Below, piece after piece: positions 31,266-36,482 of a DNA stretch of 36,482 nucleotides; within the stretch, counting starts at the first letter, position 1, and each line of letters begins with the position of its first letter. Location: the IMG/VR virus record IMGVR_UViG_3300046683_000887, positions 1 through 36,482 of that record. One strand, written 5' to 3'. A program made the position numbers and the translations under genes. Source of the DNA: a virus. The notes beneath the pieces were generated by a model. The model worked only from the letters and a program-made list of their open reading frames with translations, had not been told where the DNA came from and ran no database searches.

Positions 31266-31690
31266 CGGCCCTCGACTGGCTCCTGAACCTGTTCGGCAGG
31301 CCAACCCAGGCAGCGCGGATCCGCTTCATCATCGGCCCCGTCTCTTTGAAGGCGGCGCCACAAGGAGACGAAATGCTCATCCTCACCGACGAACAGAAGG
31401 TCGCCCTCTCGATCCAGCCGGTCACCGCCGCGGGAAACCCGGCCAAGGTGGACGGCGTCCCGACCTGGTCGGTCTCGGACCCGTCGATCCTCGCGCTCAT
31501 CGTGGCCGATGACGGCCTCTCGGCCGAAGCGGTGACCGCCGGGCCGCTGGGCCCCTGCCAGGTCTCCGTGAGCTGCGACGCCGACCTCGGGGCTGGGGTG
31601 CGCACCATCAGCGGGACGCTCGACGTCACGGTGCAGGCGGCCGAAGCGGTGTCGGTCGGCATCGCGGCCGGTGCGCCGGAGACGAAGTGA
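31247..31690 (+). CDS. Ig-like domain phage protein
   Basis: A 147-residue frame from GTG 31247; an in-frame GTG at 31253 is also possible. A strong alternative is ATG 31373 behind AAGGAGACGA, giving 105 residues that hold the whole recognisable domain. MLILTDEQKVALSIQPVTAA, then AKVDGVPTWSVSDPSILALI and ISGTLDVTVQAAEAVSVGIA match a common phage Ig-like (Big-type) small protein found near holin genes. The N-terminal segment (LDWLLNLFGRPTQAARIRF) may be translated from the upstream start. Function unknown; it may decorate the virion. Confidence 0.65.
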   Translation: MRVDVLTALDWLLNLFGRPTQAARIRFIIGPVSLKAAPQGDEMLILTDEQKVALSIQPVTAAGNPAKVDGVPTWSVSDPSILALIVADDGLSAEAVTAGPLGPCQVSVSCDADLGAGVRTISGTLDVTVQAAEAVSVGIAAGAPETK

Positions 31691-31800
31691 TCACCCTCCC
31701 CGACACCTTCGTCGCGTTTTGCTGATTCGGGGCGGCGTGGTTCCTCGCGGGCGGCCTGTGGACCCTCGGGGCGCGCGTCGTCAACCGGCTCATCGGGTAG
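31687..31800 (+). pseudogene. Small membrane-protein gene interrupted by in-frame TGA
   Basis: GTG 31687 sits in the GTGA overlap typical of this genome. The frame reads VITLPDTFVAFC, TGA (31723-31725), then FGAAWFLAGGLWTLGARVVN and RLIG before TAG at 31798-31800. The part after the TGA is a convincing hydrophobic helix with a basic end. Most simply, a Trp codon (TGG) has become TGA, giving FCWFGAAWF in the ancestor. Readthrough, recoding or a sequencing error are alternatives. Other genes here stop at TGA, so the genetic code itself is not changed. Confidence 0.55.
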
Positions 31801-31818
31801 ACCTCCTCGCACGGTCGA

Positions 31819-31846
31819 GCCCCGGCGACCGAAGTAGGTCCGGGGC
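31819..31846 (+). terminator. GC-rich hairpin upstream of integrase
   Basis: GCCCCGG (31819-31825) pairs with CCGGGGC (31840-31846), and the inner ACC/GGT extends the stem around a two-base bulge. No T-run follows. It lies between the end of the late operon and the integrase promoter and may act as a rho-type or bidirectional end. Confidence 0.35.
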
Positions 31847-31864
31847 GCGCTCCGCAAATAATCC

Positions 31865-31894
31865 TTGACCCGCGCGCACTTTCTGGCCCATGCT
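31865..31894 (+). promoter_or_regulatory. Candidate integrase promoter
   Basis: TTGACC (31865-31870) and CATGCT (31889-31894) are spaced by 18 bases and lie 24-53 bases upstream of the integrase ATG. The -35 matches consensus in five positions, the -10 in three. The sequence CTTGAC followed by CGCGCG and CAT-T-like hexamer recurs at 32784, suggesting a shared promoter style. Confidence 0.5.
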
Positions 31895-31917
31895 CCTAGG
31901 AAATATCCGGGGAAGCC

Positions 31918-32787
31918 ATGCCAGACGTGCCTTTCGAGGAAGTCTCCCGCCAGTACCTCGCCCACTATTCGATCTACTCCGACGACCGAAAGACGATGCG
32001 GCTCCGGCTGCGCGTTCTCGGGCGCCACTTTGTCGGCATGACGCTGGAGCAGATCGACCAGCAGGCGATCGAGAAGATGATCGCGGCCCGGCTCGCGGAA
32101 GGGGTGGCCCACAGTACGGTCAATCGGGCGCGCGCCGCGCTCTCGGCGATCTTCACCTGGGCGATCGAGCGCGGGATCTTCGTCGGGCCCAACCCGGTGA
32201 AGCGGGTGCGGAAGTTCCGCGAGGGCCCGGGGCGGCTTCGCTACCTGACGCCGGCGGAAGCCGACCGGCTCATGCTCGCGGCGCCGGCGCACCTGCAGGG
32301 CATCATCGCCGTTGCCCTCCACGCCGGCGCGCGCCTCCGCGAGATCCTGACGCTGACGTGGGCCGATGTCGATCTCACCGCGCGCGTCGTCACCTTCCGG
32401 CGCGAGACCACGAAGAGCCGAAAGACCCGGACGGTCCCGATGTCGCCGGCGTTGCATGTAGCGCTCTCGGCTCTGCGCCGCGGCCGTCCGGACCAGCTCG
32501 TGTTCACCTGGAACGAACGCCCGCTCCGGTCGATCCGGACCGCCTTCGAGAACGCCTGCAAGAAGGCCGGTCTCGAAGAGATCGTGTTCCACACGCTACG
32601 GCACACCTTCGGCTCATGGGCGACCATGAATGGGCTGGATCTGCGGCGGCTGCAGAAGTACCTCGGGCACTCGTCCATCTCGCAGACGGAGATCTACAGC
32701 CACCTGTCGCCTGAATTCATGGCCGCGGGAGCGCGCTTTTTTGGACCTCCCGGCCGCGGCGAGAAGGACGAACGAGGGGGGACTTGA
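31918..32787 (+). CDS. int: Tyrosine recombinase (phage integrase)
   Basis: A 289-residue integrase. Residues 1 to about 105 form the SAM-like DNA-binding domain (YLAHYSIYSDDRKTMRLRLR). The catalytic domain shows R139 and E142 in HAGARLREILTLTW, a beta-hairpin lysine in TTKSRKTRTVP, H225 and R228 in FHTLRHTFGSWA, H251 in LGHSSI, and nucleophile Y260 in EIYSHLSP. All catalytic residues are present, so it should be active in site-specific integration and, with a directionality factor, excision. No excisionase gene is recognised. The stop codon is embedded in a TTGACA promoter hexamer, and the attP candidate lies downstream. Confidence 0.95.
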   Translation: MPDVPFEEVSRQYLAHYSIYSDDRKTMRLRLRVLGRHFVGMTLEQIDQQAIEKMIAARLAEGVAHSTVNRARAALSAIFTWAIERGIFVGPNPVKRVRKFREGPGRLRYLTPAEADRLMLAAPAHLQGIIAVALHAGARLREILTLTWADVDLTARVVTFRRETTKSRKTRTVPMSPALHVALSALRRGRPDQLVFTWNERPLRSIRTAFENACKKAGLEEIVFHTLRHTFGSWATMNGLDLRRLQKYLGHSSISQTEIYSHLSPEFMAAGARFFGPPGRGEKDERGGT

Positions 32788-32812
32788 CAACGCGCGGGAC
32801 TGAGCGCATCTT
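32784..32812 (+). promoter_or_regulatory. Rightward promoter overlapping the integrase stop
   Basis: A perfect TTGACA (32784-32789), 17-base spacer and CATCTT (32807-32812). It points through attP toward the early operon. It shares CTTGAC-CGCGCG-CAT features with the integrase promoter. The -35 overlaps the integrase TGA, so its context is coding plus non-coding. Confidence 0.5.
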
Positions 32813-32823
32813 CCGCACCGTAA

Positions 32824-32901
32824 GCCTGCTAGAGGTGAATGACGATGATGCGATCCCGATCAACAACTTGTGCTCCCCGGCGGGCAGACACCCTAGCAGG
32901 C
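32824..32901. other. Inverted 9-bp sites between integrase and tRNA half (arm-site candidates)
   Basis: GCCTGCTAG (32824-32832) and its perfect inverse CTAGCAGGC (32893-32901) flank a 60-bp non-coding stretch downstream of int. Paired sites beside a core are typical of integrase or directionality-factor arm sites. CCTGCTAG also occurs at 24426-24433. Confidence 0.35.
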
Positions 32902-32984
32902 GCCTCCCCGTTCGCGATCGTCACAGATCGCCGGGGGGCAACCCTTCTTCCTTCGCGTTCCACGCGGGGAGTTTCCGATCAGGC

Positions 32985-33049
32985 GAGTCCCGAGCGCCGG
33001 ACTGAGCGACGCGTGAGTCCCGTGCGTCTACCAGTTTCGCCACTCCGGC
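32985..33049 (-). other. attP: Candidate attP core containing 5' half of tRNA-Leu
   Basis: Read on the minus strand from 33049 to 33015, the sequence starts GCCGGAGTGGCGAAACTGGT, then AGACGCACGGGACTCA. This is the 5' half of a bacterial tRNA-Leu: acceptor arm, T8-G9, D-arm and left anticodon stem into the loop. Similarity stops there, and no 3' half, T-arm or matching CTCCGGC end follows, so it cannot be a working tRNA. The anticodon-stem octamer GAGTCCCG occurs twice on the plus strand (32985-32992 and 33015-33022). A tRNA fragment about 230 bp after an integrase is best read as attP. Confidence 0.65.
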
Positions 33050-33065
33050 GGCGGTCTGATCGAGA

Positions 33066-33095
33066 ACTCTACTCAGCGAGGGATGCGAACAGCAA
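33066..33095 (-). promoter_or_regulatory. Candidate promoter driving the tRNA-Leu half
   Basis: On the minus strand, TTGCTG (complement of 33090-33095) and TAGAGT (complement of 33066-33071) are 18 bases apart, and the tRNA 5' end lies 17 bases further on. On integration the phage could supply both promoter and 5' half to the host tRNA gene. The -35 is weak. The 364 bp from 33050 to 33413 otherwise hold no convincing gene, apart from an 8-bp inverted repeat at 33098-33105/33124-33131. Confidence 0.3.
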
Positions 33096-33413
33096 TACCC
33101 GCGCGTGACGGCAAACCATCGCGCGCGCGGGACATCCGGTCCGTCGTGTCCGGATTCGATCCTCGCCGCCAGCGCGACCGGAACGCACTTCCCCCCCAGC
33201 GCTGGTCGTAGTTCCCGCCGCAGTTCGGACGGCGATGGCCCGGAGTCTGGCCCGGGGTGGCTCCCACGACCAGGCTCCGGGCTGAGCGGCGGCGGCAGAC
33301 GACGTTCGCAGTCCCTCACCGAAGAGCGTCCGCCGGAGCGCGTCATCCGGCAATCTGGCGCGGCGAGTACCAGTTTCACGATCGATTCGCTGACAGAAGC
33401 CGCCGCGCCGCTG

Positions 33414-33620
33414 GTGTTCTGTCCCTCGACGCCCGACCGGTGCCCGGGCTGCGAGTACTGCGAGGACGCCTTCCACGGCGGCCGCAACCCGCTCGTCCCG
33501 CACGACCACCGCTGCATCGAATGCGGCTGCGAGATGGTCTGCGACCCCGGCTCGGAGGTCTGTCGCTGGACTCCGGACGAGAAGGGCTTCTGCGATGCCT
33601 GCAAGGTGGCCGCATGTTGA
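33414..33620 (+). CDS. Small Cys-rich zinc-binding protein, first gene of early operon
   Basis: A 68-residue protein from GTG 33414, chosen because the upstream frame is low-complexity Ser/Arg and not protein-like. It has eleven cysteines and several histidines: CPGCEYCEDAF, HDHRCIECGCEMVCD, then FCDACKVAAC. This suggests two zinc sites, a frequent feature of small phage early proteins. The start is not certain. Its stop overlaps the next gene's ATG. Confidence 0.55.
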   Translation: MFCPSTPDRCPGCEYCEDAFHGGRNPLVPHDHRCIECGCEMVCDPGSEVCRWTPDEKGFCDACKVAAC

Positions 33621-33811
33621 TCTGGACGGATCCGCCCCGGCCGAAGCAGTCGGTGCGCGGGCTGGCCGTCGCCCCGCGGTGGACGGTCCCCGAGCAGCGC
33701 ATCCCCCGCTGGCTGCCGCTCCTCGAACTCGCCGTGCTGGGCATCGTCGGCCTCGGAGGCGGGTGGATTCTCCTGCGCGCGCTCGATGTGGCGCTGTGGA
33801 TGGCGCGGTGA
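33614..33811 (+). CDS. Small membrane protein
   Basis: A 65-residue protein from ATG 33614, overlapping the upstream gene by 7 bp. A soluble proline/arginine-rich N-terminus is followed by one membrane helix (LLELAVLGIVGLGGGWILL). No family recognised. It ends with a GTGA overlap to the next gene. A small early membrane protein might act in exclusion, but there is no direct evidence. Confidence 0.5.
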   Translation: MLIWTDPPRPKQSVRGLAVAPRWTVPEQRIPRWLPLLELAVLGIVGLGGGWILLRALDVALWMAR

Positions 33812-34188
33812 TCCGGATCCGCCACTGCGATGACTGCAAGACCGCTCATTGCCTGCAGGAGCCGGGCGACGAAAGCGACATTCCCGTTCAAGGCCCCGCG
33901 TTCCGCTGCCGCATCTGCGACAGCCAGGAGCGCCTCGACGTCCCGAACTGGCACCCCGCCCGCCGCTATGGCCCCCGCCCGCGGACGCTGACCCTGCGCG
34001 TCTGGCGCGGCAACCTCCTGCGCGTGGCGCAGGTCGACGACCGGATCTGCTCCGCCTGCTGCGAGCGGTTCCGGAAGCCGATGCAGGGGGCGAAGACCTA
34101 CCACAACCACAACCGACCAACCACCAAGGAGAACGGCCCATGTCCAGAGACGCAGCAGTCGAACGCGAAGATCCACCCGAGCTCGTAG
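33808..34188 (+). CDS. Zinc-binding early protein
   Basis: A 126-residue protein from GTG 33808 (GTGA overlap). Cys pairs are present at the start (HCDDCKTAHC), in the middle (FRCRICDSQERLDVPNWHPA) and later (ICSACCERF), enough for two zinc ribbons. Its C-terminal 16 codons overlap the next gene in another frame. No family recognised. It lies directly before the recombination pair. Confidence 0.55.
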   Translation: MIRIRHCDDCKTAHCLQEPGDESDIPVQGPAFRCRICDSQERLDVPNWHPARRYGPRPRTLTLRVWRGNLLRVAQVDDRICSACCERFRKPMQGAKTYHNHNRPTTKENGPCPETQQSNAKIHPSS

Positions 34189-35072
34189 ACATTCCCGACG
34201 CGCTCGCCCCGTGGCGCGCCACCGATGTTGACCCGGTCGTCGAGCTCGCCAAGTTCGAGGCGGCCGTCGATCTGCAGCGGAAGCTCCTACCGGCGTCGAT
34301 CAAGGCGACCCGGCCCGAGGACTGGGTCGACCAGGGCGGGAAGGCGTACCTGCAGGCGACCGGCGTCGAGCGCCTGGCGCCGCTGTGGGGTCTCGTCTTC
34401 GGGAAGTACACCGTCGAGCGCGAGGACCATGGCGACGGCTCGTACTCCTACGTCGTGCGCGGCCCGATCATGAGCCGGCGCACCGGTGTGATCTACGGCG
34501 AGGTCGTGGGCGGGCGCTCCTCGAGCGACCCCTTCTTCGACGAGTTCGACGAGCGCAAGCCGGACGGGCTTCGAGATCTCACTCCCGGCGAGCAACAGGC
34601 ATGGAAGCGCGCCCACAGAGTTCCACCGGACCCGCTGGAGGTTCGAAAGGCGGCGGTGACGAACTGGACCACCCGGGGCGCTTCCATGCTCGCGGGGATG
34701 CGCGGGCTGACGGTTGCCTACCTCGAAGACTGCGGCGTCAAGGGAATCAGCCGCGTCGAGTACGGCACCGGGCAGAAGGGTGGGGCGACGGCGCCCGCCG
34801 ATCTGAAGGCCCGCCGCACCGCGTTCTGGAACGACCTGATCCGCCGCGCCGGCGGTGAAGTCGAGATGGCGAAGCAGGCGCTCAAGGACGTCACGAAGTA
34901 CGACGCCTATACGAAGAAGGACGGGGCCGAAATGCGCGGGTTCGCCGGCGCCACATCGGTCGATTCCCTGAGCGACCGCGCGCTCGACATCGCCGAGAAG
35001 AAGATCAAGGAGCACCCGGCGCTGGGCGACGCGAAGAAGTCCGCGATGCGCGAGCCGGGCGAGGAGGGATAG
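34140..35072 (+). CDS. Putative phage single-strand annealing protein
   Basis: A 310-residue protein from ATG 34140 behind AAGGAG. The block DWVDQGGKAYLQATGVERLA followed by PLWGLVFG and later VRKAAVTNWTTRGASMLAGM is characteristic of a phage family of unassigned or Rad52/Erf-type annealing role, often paired with an exonuclease. It is encoded immediately before a PD-(D/E)XK exonuclease with no gap, so the pair would form a Red-like recombination system. Function is inferred mainly from pairing; no RecT or Erf motif is diagnostic. Confidence 0.6.
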   Translation: MSRDAAVEREDPPELVDIPDALAPWRATDVDPVVELAKFEAAVDLQRKLLPASIKATRPEDWVDQGGKAYLQATGVERLAPLWGLVFGKYTVEREDHGDGSYSYVVRGPIMSRRTGVIYGEVVGGRSSSDPFFDEFDERKPDGLRDLTPGEQQAWKRAHRVPPDPLEVRKAAVTNWTTRGASMLAGMRGLTVAYLEDCGVKGISRVEYGTGQKGGATAPADLKARRTAFWNDLIRRAGGEVEMAKQALKDVTKYDAYTKKDGAEMRGFAGATSVDSLSDRALDIAEKKIKEHPALGDAKKSAMREPGEEG

Positions 35073-36134
35073 ATGGACTCCTCGACCGCACCCACCCCGA
35101 AGCCCGAGCGCGACCCGCTGCACTCCCTGATGAACGCGTGGGAAGGCGACCTCCTGCGCGGCAAGAAGACCGAACGCGGCTCGACGCCCTACCGCCCCGC
35201 GAACGTCTACGCATCGAAGCGCCGCCGCTGCGTCCGGGCGATGGCCCTCGACATGATGCACCCCGAGGACGACCCGTTCGACCAGGCGATCCAGTTCGAG
35301 CGGATGACGCAGGGAGTCGAGTCCGAGAACGCCATGATCGCCCGGTTGCACCGCGTCGGGCAGTTCTCCGACCCTCCCTTCACCATCGCCGAGCAGCAGC
35401 ACCGGTTCGAGGTGAAGGACCGGGACAGCACAATCGTCATCACCGGCAAGATGGACGGCCGGCTCCGCTTCGGCGAGGGCGGCGCGCGGCCGCCGTTCGA
35501 GATCAAGAGCGGACGGACCTACGAAGGCTGCGAGACGATCGAGGACTTCGGCCGGAACCCGTGGGCCGGTGCTGCGATCGACCAGCTGCTCGCCTACCTG
35601 TACGCCGACGACTCCCGCAACCATCCGAGCGGCAACCCGTGGGGCTTCATCCTGATCCGCCGGCAGTCGAAGCTCCCGTGGGCGGTCCGGATCAACCTGA
35701 TGGACCACCTCGATCGCGTCGAGCGGTTCATCCAGGACGCGCGCGCCGCGGTGGACGCCCGGCACAACCGCGGGCCGCTTCCCGACTTCATCGGTGACCC
35801 GGCCGAGTGCCGGCGCTGCCCGCACATGGGAAAGTCCTGCGACCCGCCGATGGACTACGGCAAGGGGATCTCGGTCATCGCCGAGCCGGAAGCGATCGAG
35901 GCGGCCGAGTCGCGCGCACGCAACCGAGCGGCGCACGAGGAGTACGAAGCCGCCGACCGCTACCTCAAGGACCGCTTCCGCGGCATCGAGGCGGGGATCG
36001 TCGGGGACTTCCGGCTCACCGGGAAGTGGCAGCCGGACACGAAGTACGACGTGCCGAAGGAAATCAAACAGGCGTATGCCCGCACGGTCGAGAAGGGGAA
36101 GTTCTTCCTGACCATCGAGAGGATCGCGTCGTGA
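35073..36134 (+). CDS. Cas4/RecB-like PD-(D/E)XK exonuclease
   Basis: A 353-residue protein. The nuclease core is ITGKMDGRL (D128), then PPFEIKSGR (E143, K145), and the QxxxY motif is QLLAYLYA (Q171, Y175). C53 together with C246, C249 and C256 (ECRRCPHMGKSC) gives the four-cysteine pattern of Cas4/AddB-type iron-sulfur nucleases. A C-terminal domain of about 90 residues (DFRLTGKWQPDTKYDVP) is as in phage exonucleases. It would resect DNA ends for the annealing protein encoded just upstream. The start abuts the previous stop. A GTGA overlap leads to the next gene. Confidence 0.85.
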   Translation: MDSSTAPTPKPERDPLHSLMNAWEGDLLRGKKTERGSTPYRPANVYASKRRRCVRAMALDMMHPEDDPFDQAIQFERMTQGVESENAMIARLHRVGQFSDPPFTIAEQQHRFEVKDRDSTIVITGKMDGRLRFGEGGARPPFEIKSGRTYEGCETIEDFGRNPWAGAAIDQLLAYLYADDSRNHPSGNPWGFILIRRQSKLPWAVRINLMDHLDRVERFIQDARAAVDARHNRGPLPDFIGDPAECRRCPHMGKSCDPPMDYGKGISVIAEPEAIEAAESRARNRAAHEEYEAADRYLKDRFRGIEAGIVGDFRLTGKWQPDTKYDVPKEIKQAYARTVEKGKFFLTIERIAS

Positions 36135-36482
36135 GGCCCGCCACGTTCAAGGCGCTGCACCTCGCGCAACGGAAGGTCCTCCGGGCACTCCGCGGCATCG
36201 GCCCCGAGGACCAGGTCAAGGTACTGGAGGCGACGCTAGAGGAGATCAACGGCGAGCCGGTCGTTCCAGCCGCGCCGCACCCGCAATGCCCGGCCACGAT
36301 TGAAGGGCCGCCGCCAGGCCGCTGCGTCCTCTACGTCTCGCACTCCTGCGACCACACTTCGAGCCGGTCGCATGACCGGCCCCGTGCCCATCAAGGTCCG
36401 CCCCGAGCCCCCCGAGGTCGCGGTCATGCGCCGCCAGGTCGAGGGGCTCGTCGGCCAGGCGCAGGCGCACCGCATCACCGAC
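36131..36482 (+). CDS. Small phage protein, frame broken in right repeat copy
   Basis: GTG 36131 overlaps the exonuclease stop. The protein starts VRPATFKALHLAQRKVLRAL and would be 81 residues when completed using the left end of the window (to position 103). In this right copy a missing G between 36355 and 36356 shifts the frame after SCDH, so it runs open to the window end. That frameshift reflects the repeat discrepancy, probably a sequencing or consensus error. Function unknown; it is the gene between exonuclease and coiled-coil protein. Confidence 0.6.
   Translation, partial: MRPATFKALHLAQRKVLRALRGIGPEDQVKVLEATLEEINGEPVVPAAPHPQCPATIEGPPPGRCVLYVSHSCDHTSSRSHDRPRAHQGPPRAPRGRGHAPPGRGARRPGAGAPHHR
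36274..36482. repeat. Terminal direct repeat, right copy
   Basis: Copy of bases 1-210 lacking one G (between 36355 and 36356). It includes the first 111 bases (36372-36482) of the coiled-coil protein gene that is complete at 100-885. Confidence 0.9.

Noticed and set aside
31723-31725. TGA as evidence of an alternative genetic code
   Set aside because: Most genes in the window end at TGA with precise overlaps, so TGA is a normal stop here.
32838-33108. Small plus-strand frame starting near ATG 32839
   Set aside because: Although a weak ribosome site precedes it, the product is Arg/Ser-rich, runs through the attP core and has no protein signature.
33152-33162. T-loop-like GGATTCGATCC near the tRNA half
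   Set aside because: Flanking bases do not form a T-stem or acceptor stem, and it is on the opposite strand to the tRNA-Leu fragment; probably chance.
32921-34411. A 496-codon open frame on the minus strand across the attP and early region
   Set aside because: It is low-complexity Arg/Ser, overlaps well-supported plus-strand genes, and contains the 'AGVAKLVDARDS' peptide that comes from translating a tRNA-Leu sequence.

Overview
This window is a complete, circularly closed genome of a tailed siphovirus-type temperate phage (or excised prophage) from a high-GC, probably Gram-negative host. The first 210 bases recur as the last 209 (36274-36482), so the unit length is about 36,273 bp; the two copies differ by one base. 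A tyrosine integrase beside the 5' half of a tRNA-Leu gene (probable attP) marks it as temperate. Codon use is GC-rich throughout, and nearly all genes read left to right with GTGA/ATGA/TGATG overlaps. The many Sec signal peptides and the thrombospondin type-3 calcium repeats suggest a diderm host, perhaps of the Myxococcota type, but the host cannot be fixed from sequence alone.

Layout. (1) 33414-36482, continuing at 1-6658, is the early/DNA-metabolism operon. It holds small zinc-binding proteins, a putative single-strand annealing protein with a Cas4/RecB-like PD-(D/E)XK exonuclease, a coiled-coil protein, a lambda-O-like replication protein with candidate origin iterons inside its own gene, a ParB-domain protein, a RusA-like resolvase and an HNH nuclease. 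(2) 6659-19982 is packaging, head and neck/tail: candidate cos region, P27-type small terminase, large terminase, portal fused to a MuF-like domain, prohead protease, HK97-fold capsid, connectors, tail terminator, major tail protein, tail chaperone pair and tape measure. (3) A lone minus-strand gene (19991-20749) encodes an exported PDZ-domain protein inside the tail module. (4) 20849-24404 encodes tail-tip/baseplate proteins. (5) After a canonical terminator, 24559-31800 encodes exported fibre-like proteins, a lytic transglycosylase endolysin, and holin/spanin-like membrane proteins. (6) 31865-33413 holds the integrase, its promoter, a rightward promoter and attP.

The main surprises are seven proteins with Sec-type signal peptides, including one in the neck/tail assembly block and an 888-residue beta-helix-like protein; the antisense PDZ gene; a small membrane-protein gene with an in-frame TGA; an attP carrying a 5' tRNA half with its own possible promoter; origin-like iterons within the replication gene; and the absence of any recognisable CI/Cro-type repressor. 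No intact tRNA, rRNA, CRISPR array or insertion sequence was seen.
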